Notes under the pieces: model-generated
The model's input: only the letters and a program-made list of their open reading frames with translations
Told to the model about the DNA's origin: nothing
The model's database searches: none
Position numbers and translations under genes: made by a program
In this document: one piece after another, positions 1 through 5,498 of the stretch
Layout: each line of letters opens with the position of its first letter
Numbering within the stretch: position 1 is the stretch's first letter
From: Clostridia bacterium
GTDB lineage: Bacteria; Bacillota; Clostridia; Oscillospirales; Acutalibacteraceae
DNA length: 8,908 nucleotides
Direction of reading: 5' to 3'
Assembly (NCBI GenBank): GCA_024404125.1
Contig: JAKSQL010000035.1
Coordinates: forward strand, 1 to 8,908

Positions 1-437
1 AATGGGTCTGCAAATGAGGACATTGCCTTTGGGAAAGATACCAAAAGCACTATTCTTGCGGCTATTGCAGGGTTTACAAAGTTGTGACCGAGTCCGCCGA
101 ACATTTGCTTTACTACTATAATTGCAACTGCCGAGCCGATAACTGCCACAAATACGGGAGTTTTAACACTTAAGTTCATACCGAGCAAAAGTCCCGTTAC
201 AGCCGCTGAGCAACCGCCTATGCTTATTGGCTTTTTAAGTAATAAATCCCATAAAAGCTCCGCTACTATGGCGGTAACTACACTTACGGCAAGTAAAATT
301 GCCGCTTTTATGCCGAACAAAAGGCATCCGAAAATCGCGGCAGGAGTAAGGGCAATCAGTACGTCTGCCATAATATCACGTGTATTTTCGGAGGTTTTTA
401 TATGCGGAGAAGAAGAAACGGTTAAAATATCCCTCAT
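1..437 (-). CDS. rnfD: Rnf electron transport complex subunit D, N-terminal part (cut by window edge)
   Basis: This is the first 145 residues of the RnfD membrane subunit; the rest lies beyond the left edge. RnfD is an integral membrane flavoprotein of the Rnf complex, which couples electron transfer from reduced ferredoxin to NAD+ with ion pumping. The reading begins MRDILTVSSSPHIKT, and the SSPHI opening is typical of the family. Hydrophobic segments follow at about residues 25-66 and 76-110, then the conserved GGLGHNFVNPA stretch from about residue 114. The Thr that carries covalent FMN in this family lies further on and is not visible. The ATG (437-435) overlaps the rnfC stop as ATGA, and a strong AAGGAGG site (452-446) lies inside the end of rnfC, so the two are translationally coupled. 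RnfD is preferred over the homologous NqrB because of the RnfC-type neighbour. Confidence 0.93.
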   Translation of the reverse strand, partial: MRDILTVSSSPHIKTSENTRDIMADVLIALTPAAIFGCLLFGIKAAILLAVSVVTAIVAELLWDLLLKKPISIGGCSAAVTGLLLGMNLSVKTPVFVAVIGSAVAIIVVKQMFGGLGHNFVNPAIAARIVLLVSFPKAMSSFADP

Positions 438-1765
438 TTTTTATTCCTCCTTAAACTTTGTTTTGCTACGCGCATAACCTGAGTTAAAGGTCTTGCCGCC
501 GGACATACAAACGAACAGCAACCGCACTCCATACAGTAATTTACGTTTAAATCCTCAAATCTTTCGTAAAGTCCGCTGTTTAAAGCCGCCTCAACATTTG
601 CGGGATATAAGTTCATAGGGCAGGCACTTGCACATCTGCCGCAACGTATGCACGGTGTTTGCGGCTTTTTCTTTTGCTCTTTCATAACGGTAATCGCGTT
701 TGTTCTTTTTTCAACTACCGCACTTGTGCTTACAACACAACTGCCCATCATAGGACCGCCTGCTATAACCTTTTCGGTTTTTTCGTGAATACCGCCTACA
801 AATTCAAGCACGTCTTTTATCGGTGTGCCGATTTTAACGAGTAAATTTTTAGGTCTTCTTACCGCACTGCCGTCTACCGTAATTCTTTTTTCAACAAGCG
901 GCATACCGGTAGAAATATATTTGTAAAGCGTACCTACACTTGTAATATTCATTACTATACAACCTATGTCACTCGGCAGTTTCCCGAGCGGCAATTTTCT
1001 GCCGGTGGCGGAGTAAATTATCGTTTTTTCCGCGCCTTGCGGATACTTATCCGGCAGTTGCATAACCTTAACACTGTCGTCCGCATCTCGGTGGTCGGCA
1101 GCCACAAGCATAAGTTTTTCTATTGCTTTAGGTTTGTTTCTTTCAATGCAGATTACTACCTTTTTAATCCTTAAGAGACGTTTTATAAGATAAACGCCTT
1201 CGATAATACCGCCGAAATTTTCAATACTTTCTCGGTAATCAGAAGTTATGTATGGTTCGCATTCCGCACAGTTTATTATAAGTGTGTCTATGCGGCAATT
1301 AGGTGACGGATTGAGTTTTATGTGTGTTGGGAAACCCGCACCGCCAAGACCTACAAGTCCGCAGTCGCGAGCGGCTTTTATAAGGTCTTCTGCGGTATTG
1401 ACCTGCTTTTTCGCAAGAGTGATATCGGGGGTATCCTTACCGTCAGACTCGATAACTATACATTTAACCGTTCTGCCGCCGAAATCCTTGTCCGCGATTT
1501 CTTTAACGGTACCCGAAACGCTTGAATGTATCGGGGCACTTACCGCAGCATCACTGTCACCGATAACGGTACCTACGAAAACTTGGTCACCAACACTTAC
1601 TTTCGGCTCACACGGAGCGCCTATGTGCTGTGATAACGGGATATATACCGTATCGGGAGAGGGCATGGTTACGGTTTCAAAATCCGCAGTATTTTTGTAG
1701 TGCTCAAGCATAGCGCCGCCGTGGATGTGTTTCACGGGGTGTAGTATACTTTCTGCATATTTCAT
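434..1765 (-). CDS. rnfC: Rnf electron transport complex subunit C
   Basis: RnfC is the peripheral subunit of the Rnf complex that interacts with NAD(H) and carries iron-sulfur clusters. The product is 443 aa. A barrel-sandwich/N-terminal region (about 1-110) contains SAPIHSSVSG near residue 76. A NuoF-like nucleotide/flavin-binding stretch GLGGAGFPTH lies at 139-148, followed by NCAECEPY near 165-172 and an SLBB-like region around 295-340. Two ferredoxin-type 4Fe-4S motifs end the protein: C372, C375, C378, C382 and C411, C414, C417, C421. Length is normal for the short Clostridia-type RnfC without a long repeat tail. An in-frame ATG exists at 1780, but it lies on the GGAGGAGA ribosome binding site serving the ATG at 1765, so 1765 is chosen. 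First gene of a leftward operon, overlapping rnfD by 4 nt. No damage seen. Confidence 0.95.
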   Translation of the reverse strand: MKYAESILHPVKHIHGGAMLEHYKNTADFETVTMPSPDTVYIPLSQHIGAPCEPKVSVGDQVFVGTVIGDSDAAVSAPIHSSVSGTVKEIADKDFGGRTVKCIVIESDGKDTPDITLAKKQVNTAEDLIKAARDCGLVGLGGAGFPTHIKLNPSPNCRIDTLIINCAECEPYITSDYRESIENFGGIIEGVYLIKRLLRIKKVVICIERNKPKAIEKLMLVAADHRDADDSVKVMQLPDKYPQGAEKTIIYSATGRKLPLGKLPSDIGCIVMNITSVGTLYKYISTGMPLVEKRITVDGSAVRRPKNLLVKIGTPIKDVLEFVGGIHEKTEKVIAGGPMMGSCVVSTSAVVEKRTNAITVMKEQKKKPQTPCIRCGRCASACPMNLYPANVEAALNSGLYERFEDLNVNYCMECGCCSFVCPAARPLTQVMRVAKQSLRRNKK

Positions 1766-1770
1766 ACCAA

Positions 1771-1778
1771 TCTCCTCC
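1771..1778 (-). promoter_or_regulatory. Ribosome binding site of rnfC (decides the start)
   Basis: On the minus strand GGAGGAGA occupies 1778-1771, 5 nt before the ATG at 1765. The other in-frame ATG (1780) sits directly on this site and has no such sequence upstream, so 1765 is the better start. Confidence 0.85.
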
Positions 1779-1796
1779 ATAATCTATTTAACTTAT

Positions 1797-1825
1797 ATAA
1801 TAGCATATATATATAATCATTTCAA
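1797..1825 (-). promoter_or_regulatory. Probable sigma-A promoter of the rnf operon
   Basis: On the minus strand, TTGAAA (1825-1820) is followed after 17 bp by TATTAT (1802-1797). TGC directly before the -10 makes an extended -10 element. The predicted transcript start is near 1790, about 25 nt before the rnfC ATG. The spacer is an alternating AT run. It diverges from the metal-operon promoter, with 14 bp between the two -35 boxes. Confidence 0.65.
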
Positions 1826-1839
1826 GTATTGTTAATTAC

Positions 1840-1868
1840 TTGACATTTTTGCTTTGCAGTTGTATAAT
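1840..1868 (+). promoter_or_regulatory. Consensus sigma-A promoter of the zur-znu operon
   Basis: TTGACA (1840-1845) and TATAAT (1863-1868) are both perfect matches with the ideal 17-bp spacer. Transcription should start near 1875, inside the palindromic operator, leaving a leader of about 29 nt before the ATG at 1904. A perfect promoter with an operator at its start site suits a gene set that is strong when not repressed. Confidence 0.88.
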
Positions 1869-1892
1869 TTGAAAATGAAATTCATTTTCAAA
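1868..1892. promoter_or_regulatory. Fur/Zur-like palindromic operator
   Basis: This is a perfect inverted repeat: 12-bp arms TTTGAAAATGAA and TTCATTTTCAAA around one central A (1880). The inner 19 bp (1871-1889) match the classical Fur box (GATAATGATAATCATTATC) at 15 of 19 positions by eye. It begins at the last base of the -10 and covers the predicted transcript start, so a bound dimer should block initiation. The next gene encodes a Fur-family protein, so autoregulation is the natural inference. The metal sensed cannot be read from the site alone. Confidence 0.75.
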
Positions 1893-1903
1893 AAGGTGAT
1901 ATT

Positions 1904-2311
1904 ATGGCTCATACCGAGTATAAAACAAAGCAACGCTCGGTTATAGAAAACATTATAAAGAACGAGAACGAGCATATAACGGTAGACGGTGTTATGTTAA
2001 AGCTCAAGGAAAATGGCGATAATATAGGCAGAACAACCGTTTACAGAACGCTTGAAAAACTTTCAAGCGAGGGTAAAGTTCGCAAATATGTAAATGCGGG
2101 GGAAAGCGCTTGCTATCAGTATATAAGCGATAACTGTCAGGAACATTTTCACTTAAAGTGTTCAAATTGCGGCAAACTTATCCATATTGAATGTAAGCAT
2201 ATAGACGAACTTGCTTCCCATATCGAAAAAGAGCATAATTTCACCGTTAATAAGTTAAAGACCGTTTTATACGGGATATGTGAGGACTGTGCAAAAAATG
2301 AAAAGAATTAG
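1904..2311 (+). CDS. zur: Fur-family metal-dependent repressor, probably Zur
   Basis: A cytoplasmic DNA-binding repressor of the Fur superfamily, 135 aa, a normal length. The winged-helix recognition region is IGRTTVYRTLEKL (41-53). A structural zinc site is visible as C86/C89 and C126/C129. Sensing-site candidates are H81 and H83 (HFHLKC), E96, C97 and H111. The Cys in IEC (C97) aligns by eye with the extra Cys ligand of E. coli Zur, and the gene leads a ZnuABC-type operon; both favour Zur over Fur or PerR. Family knowledge: the zinc-loaded dimer represses uptake genes. The start is the ATG at 1904, with AGGTGAT at 1894-1900. Its 3' end overlaps the next gene by 14 nt. A manganese or iron sensor of the same fold remains possible. 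Confidence 0.88.
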   Translation: MAHTEYKTKQRSVIENIIKNENEHITVDGVMLKLKENGDNIGRTTVYRTLEKLSSEGKVRKYVNAGESACYQYISDNCQEHFHLKCSNCGKLIHIECKHIDELASHIEKEHNFTVNKLKTVLYGICEDCAKNEKN

Positions 2312-3176
2312 TTTATTACTGCTCATATTTTGCATTTTTTTGTCAGGGTGCGGCATAAAACCCCAAAAAAATAAAATATCGGTAGTATGCACAAACTTTC
2401 CTGTCTACGATTTTACACGCGCGGTAGCGGGTGATAAAGCGGATATTACGTTGCTTATAAAACCGGGACTTGAAGTTCATACCTATGACCCGTCACCGTC
2501 AGATATATTTGCCGTAAACAATGCCGACCTTTTTATATACGTAGGCGGCGAGTCGGACGAATGGGTTAAGGGCATACTTTCGGCTTCAAAGGTAAAACCG
2601 TTGGCGCTTATAGATTATGTAGACACCTTAAACGAAGACGGTGAAGACGAAATTGACGAGCATATATGGACAAGTCCTTTGAATGCTAAACTTATGATAG
2701 ATAAAATAGCAAAAGAACTTGCATCAGCAGATAAGAAAAACGAGAGCACGTATCACCTGAACGCTTTGGAGTATAAATCAAAAATAGACGCAGCGGACTT
2801 AAAAATCAAATCGGTAATAAACTCAAAAAGTGAAAAATCCGTTCTTGTTGCAGACCGCTTTCCGTTAAAGTATTTTACCGAGTATTACGGTCTTTCTTAT
2901 ACCGCGGCGCTCGGCGGTTGTGCCGAAAGCAGTGAGGTGAGTCTTTCGAAAATGATAGACCTTGCAGAAACGGTAAAAGAAAAAAAATACAAGTATATTT
3001 TCTGCACCGAGTTGAGTTCAAAATCGGTGGCAAAAGCATTAAGTGAGCAAACGGGAACGGATATTTTGGAAATAAGTTCCGCTCACAATGTTACAAAAGA
3101 TGATTTTAATAACAACATAACCTATGTTGATATAATGAACAAAAATGCTTTGGCGCTTGAAAGGGGGATGTCTTAA
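2298..3176 (+). CDS. znuA: Metal ABC transporter substrate-binding lipoprotein (ZnuA/TroA-like)
   Basis: This is the extracytoplasmic receptor that binds a divalent metal and hands it to the permease. Numbered from the ATG at 2298 (292 aa), a signal peptide with lipobox LSGC predicts lipidation at Cys18 and anchoring to the outer face of the membrane. The cluster A-I fold is marked by FPVYDFTRAVAGD (34-46), the GLEVHTYDPSPSD loop with H61, and DEHIWTSP with H122. The third and fourth usual ligand places differ: ADRF (D186) replaces the common HDAF, and a SAHNVTKDDF segment (H263) occurs near the C-terminus. The His-rich loop of many zinc receptors is missing; an acidic run (113-121) precedes H122. 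An in-frame GTG at 2280 has a poor ribosome site and would put six extra residues before the signal peptide, so 2298 is preferred. Zn is likely; Mn is not excluded. Confidence 0.9.
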   Translation: MKRISLLLLIFCIFLSGCGIKPQKNKISVVCTNFPVYDFTRAVAGDKADITLLIKPGLEVHTYDPSPSDIFAVNNADLFIYVGGESDEWVKGILSASKVKPLALIDYVDTLNEDGEDEIDEHIWTSPLNAKLMIDKIAKELASADKKNESTYHLNALEYKSKIDAADLKIKSVINSKSEKSVLVADRFPLKYFTEYYGLSYTAALGGCAESSEVSLSKMIDLAETVKEKKYKYIFCTELSSKSVAKALSEQTGTDILEISSAHNVTKDDFNNNITYVDIMNKNALALERGMS

Positions 3177-3836
3177 ATGACACAGATAACGGTCAAGAAT
3201 TTAAGTGCATATTATGAAAACCGCGAAATATTTAAGGATATGTCTTTTAGTGTTGATAAGGGCGATTATCTTTGCATAACGGGAGATAACGGCTCGGGTA
3301 AGACAACCCTTATGCGTTTGCTTTTGGGATTTCCCGTAAAGCATACGGGCAGTGTCTTGTTTGAGGGCGATAAAAAAATAGGTTGGCTTTCTCAAAGTAA
3401 TGAGGTGCGCTCGGATTTTCCTGCAAGTGTTTTTGAGGTAGTGCTTTCGGGTTTTGCGGGTAAAAGTTTTTTTGGCACTTTCTACACCAAAAAGCAAAAG
3501 AGTGCGGCGGTAGAGTGTATGAAAAAACTCGAAATAGAAAATTTAAAGGACCGCGCATTCTGTGAACTTTCGGGCGGACAAAGGCAGAGAGTACGGCTTT
3601 GCCGCTGCCTTGTGGCAGACTGCTCAATTTTATTTCTTGATGAGCCGGTCACAGGGCTTGACAGTGACTCTGTAAGCGAAATGTACTCAATAATCAAAAA
3701 GCTAAATAGCGAGGGTATAACGGTTGTAATGATAACCCATGATATATCCCGCGCAAAGTCGGATGCTAAACATATACTTAATATTGCGGACGACGGTTAT
3801 ATATTCTGCGACAGTAAGGGGTGGGAAAACCTATGA
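3177..3836 (+). CDS. znuC: Metal ABC transporter ATP-binding protein
   Basis: The cytoplasmic ATPase that powers metal import with the adjacent permease, 219 aa. All nucleotide-binding motifs are intact: Walker A GDNGSGKTT (36-44), Q-loop Gln73, ABC signature LSGGQ (131-135), Walker B ILFLDEP (151-157, catalytic Glu156) and H-loop His188. At 219 aa it is slightly short, ending soon after the H-loop and lacking the C-terminal extension of E. coli ZnuC. The ATG directly abuts the TAA of the receptor gene (zero gap), with a G-rich ribosome site (GGGGG) inside the end of that gene. Its stop overlaps the permease start as ATGA. Family membership is clear from the neighbours; zinc is the favoured cargo because of the Zur-like regulator. 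Confidence 0.94.
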   Translation: MTQITVKNLSAYYENREIFKDMSFSVDKGDYLCITGDNGSGKTTLMRLLLGFPVKHTGSVLFEGDKKIGWLSQSNEVRSDFPASVFEVVLSGFAGKSFFGTFYTKKQKSAAVECMKKLEIENLKDRAFCELSGGQRQRVRLCRCLVADCSILFLDEPVTGLDSDSVSEMYSIIKKLNSEGITVVMITHDISRAKSDAKHILNIADDGYIFCDSKGWENL

Positions 3837-4645
3837 GTATAACGGGTATACTTTCTTATCCCTTTGTAATAAGGGCGGTAACAGTTGGGGTGCTTGTAAG
3901 TTTATGCGGAGCGTTGCTCGGTGTAAATTTGGTACTTAAAAAACTCTCAATGTTAGGGGACGGTCTTTCCCACGTCTCTTTCGGTGCGGCGGCAATAGGA
4001 CTTGCTCTTGGTGTGGCTCCGCTTAAAATTTCAATACCGATAGTAATAATTGCGGCATTTTTACTTGTTGCTTTGCAAAACAGCGGCAAACTTTCAGGGG
4101 ACGCCGCAACGGCGGTAATCTCAAGCAGTGCGCTCGCGATAGGTCTTATAGTTGCAAGTCTTACAACGGGTATGAACACAGATATAAATAACTTTATGTT
4201 CGGCAGTATTCTCGCCGTTACAAAGGGTGACGTAGTTATTTGCGCTATTGTAAGCATAGCGGTTATAGTGCTTTATTTTGTATTTTATCACAAAATTTTT
4301 GCCTGCGCATTTGATGAGCAATATGCCTTTTCAAGCGGGGTAAATGTAAAGTTCTATAACTGTCTTACTGCAGTGCTTACGGCGGTAGTGGTAGTAGTAG
4401 GTATGCGAATTATGGGAGCACTCCTTATTTCGAGCATTATCACATTCCCCGCAATATCCGCAATGCGCATTTGCAAAAAGTACCGCACAACCGTCATATT
4501 ATCCTGCATAGTAGGTGTTGCAACTTTCCTTTTGGGGCTTTGCGTTTCTTTCTTTTTAGATGTTCCCTCATCTGCTTCGATAGTGGTAATAAATTTGTTC
4601 GTGTTCGTAATTTTTTCAGTAATAAAAAAATTAAAGACAGTATAA
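3833..4645 (+). CDS. znuB: Metal ABC transporter permease (ABC-3 family)
   Basis: The integral membrane channel of the metal importer, 270 aa. About eight hydrophobic segments can be drawn (roughly 13-35, 46-62, 66-82, 94-114, 133-152, 177-208 as a long or paired segment, 219-242, 247-264). LGDGLSHVSF (41-50) matches the conserved LGDALSHA-type loop of the ABC-3 family. GMRIMGALLISSIITFPAIS (190-209) matches the family's late conserved helix. The start is the ATG at 3833, giving the ATGA overlap with the ATPase stop; an in-frame GTG at 3821 lies within the G-rich ribosome-site region and is less likely. The protein should pair as a homodimer with the ATPase and receive metal from the lipoprotein. 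Metal specificity cannot be read from the helices. Confidence 0.92.
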   Translation: MSITGILSYPFVIRAVTVGVLVSLCGALLGVNLVLKKLSMLGDGLSHVSFGAAAIGLALGVAPLKISIPIVIIAAFLLVALQNSGKLSGDAATAVISSSALAIGLIVASLTTGMNTDINNFMFGSILAVTKGDVVICAIVSIAVIVLYFVFYHKIFACAFDEQYAFSSGVNVKFYNCLTAVLTAVVVVVGMRIMGALLISSIITFPAISAMRICKKYRTTVILSCIVGVATFLLGLCVSFFLDVPSSASIVVINLFVFVIFSVIKKLKTV

Positions 4646-4659
4646 AAGGAGTAATTTTT

Positions 4660-4962
4660 ATGGTAAAACACGTTATTTTATGGCAGTTAAAGGAAGAATA
4701 TTCCGCAGAGCAAAAGAAAAAAATTACATCTGAAATCAAAGAGGGACTTGAAGGCCTTTACGGTAAGATAGACGGACTTAAAGAGATAAAGGTTTACATA
4801 AAACCGCTCGAAAGTTCCAATGCAGACCTTATGCTTTGGTCGGTCTTTGAGAGTAAAGAGGCGCTTAAAAGATATGCCACACACCCACTTCATGTTGCCG
4901 TTGCAGACGGTAAGGTCCGCCCCTTTACAAGTTCCCGCGTATGTATGGATTTTGAAGATTAA
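4660..4962 (+). CDS. Dabb-domain (stress-responsive A/B barrel) family protein
   Basis: A small cytoplasmic protein of 100 aa that fills a single Dabb ferredoxin-like alpha/beta-barrel domain. The hallmarks are the MVKHVILWQLK first strand with His4, a helix at about 17-33, the KPLESSNADLMLWSVFES strands, and the HPLHVAVADGKVRPF segment (75-89, with His78) followed by a final strand. Members usually form dimeric barrels; many are called stress-responsive but have no proven role, and some are enzymes in other pathways. It is last in the metal operon, 14 nt after the permease, with AAAGGAG at 4645-4651 in the gap, so it should be induced with metal uptake. Upstream in-frame starts would overlap the permease and lack that site. 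Any link to metal metabolism is inferred from position only. Confidence 0.85.
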   Translation: MVKHVILWQLKEEYSAEQKKKITSEIKEGLEGLYGKIDGLKEIKVYIKPLESSNADLMLWSVFESKEALKRYATHPLHVAVADGKVRPFTSSRVCMDFED

Positions 4963-4965
4963 AAA

Positions 4966-5037
4966 AACTCCCGTATGGTAAGGGCAGGGCAAGATAGGGG
5001 GAATCTCTATCTTGTTTTGTCCAAACATACGGGAGTT
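4966..5037. terminator. Long two-tier hairpin, bidirectional terminator between convergent genes
   Basis: The outer stem is 12 perfect pairs: AACTCCCGTATG (4966-4977) with CATACGGGAGTT (5026-5037). Inside it, after a 4/3-nt internal loop, 4982-4997 pairs with 5007-5022 over 16 positions in the plus-strand RNA, four of them G-U, closed by a 9-nt loop. Minus-strand RNA ends with a clean U run after the outer stem (from 4967 downward); plus-strand RNA is followed by a weaker U-rich run. It should end both the metal operon and the xre gene, whose stop codon (5036-5038) lies in the right arm. Confidence 0.85.
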
Positions 5038-5239
5038 ATTTTGTTTCGGTGTATACTAAAATATCTTCGACTTTACAGTGAAGAATGGAGCATAAATCGT
5101 CAAGCGTTACGGTGCTTATCGGTTTGTTGTGCTTAAGGCGGTCAAGTAAACTCCTGCTTACACCGTAATCGTTTATCAGTTTATACGTAGATATTCTTTT
5201 TTCTTTAAGTGTATTATAAAGCGGCTCGTACGAAATCAC
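5036..5239 (-). CDS. Small Cro/CI-type (XRE) helix-turn-helix regulator
   Basis: A 67-aa protein made almost entirely of a Cro/CI-type HTH domain, probably a DNA-binding repressor acting as a dimer. From the chosen start it begins MISYEPLYNTLKEKRIS; the HTH runs through STYKLINDYGVSRSLLDRLKHNK, and the C-terminal helices carry LDDLCSILHCKVEDIL, a pattern seen in small YozG-like regulators. An ATG at 5260 would add seven residues, but it lies upstream of the transcript start predicted from the promoter (near 5256). The GTG at 5239, with GGTGAT before it, fits both the family's usual ISYxPL start and the promoter. It faces away from the 37-aa membrane peptide gene and shares a near-palindromic control region with it, so it may regulate that gene and itself. 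Target unproven. Confidence 0.82.
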   Translation of the reverse strand: MISYEPLYNTLKEKRISTYKLINDYGVSRSLLDRLKHNKPISTVTLDDLCSILHCKVEDILVYTETK

Positions 5240-5262
5240 TTTTATCACCAATAAAATCATAA

Positions 5263-5291
5263 ATTATACTCTTATTATTGACAATTGTCGA
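5263..5291 (-). promoter_or_regulatory. Promoter of the XRE regulator gene
   Basis: On the minus strand, TCGACA (5291-5286), one mismatch from the ideal -35, is followed after 17 bp by TATAAT (5268-5263). The predicted transcript start is near 5256, about 17 nt before the GTG start at 5239 and downstream of the rejected ATG at 5260. Confidence 0.75.
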
Positions 5292-5306
5292 TATATAGAG
5301 TATAAT
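5278..5306 (+). promoter_or_regulatory. Consensus sigma-A promoter of the 37-aa membrane peptide gene
   Basis: TTGACA (5278-5283) and TATAAT (5301-5306) are perfect, with a 17-bp spacer. The predicted start is near 5313, leaving a leader of about 32 nt. A second TATAAT lies 10 bp further on (5311-5316) in a short direct repeat. This promoter and the minus-strand one interlock, so polymerase could not occupy both at once. Confidence 0.82.
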
Positions 5307-5344
5307 TTTTTATAATTTTATTTACACTTCAGGGGGGGACGGCA

Positions 5345-5458
5345 ATGAAAAAGATAATAAAAAGTATTTGCGAAAAGTTTACCATTCCGGGACTTATGTT
5401 GCTTGGAATAATTATCTTTGTTTTGTTGCTGTTTTTATATAAAACTTTTTTTGAATAA
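5345..5458 (+). CDS. Small single-pass membrane peptide, 37 aa, function unknown
   Basis: I do not recognise a family for this short gene. It encodes MKKIIKSICEKFTIPGLMLL, then a strongly hydrophobic run, ending LYKTFFE. Residues about 13-32 form one membrane-spanning helix; lysines at 2, 3, 6 and 11 predict a cytoplasmic N-terminus. Evidence that it is real: a perfect sigma-A promoter 38 nt upstream, a very strong purine ribosome site (AGGGGGGGA at 5331-5339) six bases from the ATG, and a GC-rich terminator just after the stop. It therefore forms its own transcription unit, divergent from a small HTH regulator. Possible roles are a small membrane-protein modulator, a stress peptide or a type I-like toxin; none can be chosen from sequence. 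The single Cys9 lies before the helix and is not in a lipobox. Confidence 0.72.
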   Translation: MKKIIKSICEKFTIPGLMLLGIIIFVLLLFLYKTFFE

Positions 5459-5464
5459 AATAAG

Positions 5465-5484
5465 GGGGCGGTGATTACCGCCCC
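5465..5484. terminator. GC-rich intrinsic terminator between convergent genes
   Basis: A perfect 8-bp stem, GGGGCGGT (5465-5472) and ACCGCCCC (5477-5484), closes a 4-nt GATT loop. It is followed by TCATTTTATTATATTT on the plus strand and by a T-rich stretch on the minus strand. It can end both the small membrane peptide transcript and the nrdD-trxB transcript. Confidence 0.88.
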
Positions 5485-5498
5485 TCATTTTATTATAT

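Larger units (their letters stand above)
5261..5308. repeat. 48-bp near-palindrome holding two divergent promoters
   Basis: The two 24-bp halves (5261-5284 and 5285-5308) match as an inverted repeat at 20 of 24 positions. The centre is GACAATTGTC, and the outer 12 bp (AAATTATACTCT and its partner AGAGTATAATTT) are perfect. The symmetry places -35 boxes near the centre and -10 boxes in the outer arms. It could bind a dimeric regulator such as the adjacent HTH protein, or simply reflect two promoters back to back. Confidence 0.85.

Noticed and set aside
434..437. rnfC/rnfD overlap considered as a frameshift or fusion
   Set aside because: Both frames are intact and rnfD has its own strong AAGGAGG site; ATGA overlaps are normal translational coupling.
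1248..1700. 150-codon open frame on the plus strand opposite rnfC
   Set aside because: It lies wholly antisense to a well-conserved gene with intact motifs, and has no promoter, ribosome site or recognisable domain.
1805..1817. Alternating AT run considered as a microsatellite or origin-like element
   Set aside because: It is only 13 bp long and forms the spacer of the rnf promoter; no DnaA boxes or origin genes are nearby.
4471..4659. Upstream extension of the Dabb protein to an ATG inside the permease gene
   Set aside because: It would add 63 unconserved residues overlapping znuB; the family's MVKHVILW start at 4660 has a good ribosome site.
5240..5260. ATG at 5260 as start of the HTH regulator
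   Set aside because: It lies upstream of the transcript start predicted from the well-formed promoter, and the added residues do not fit the family.
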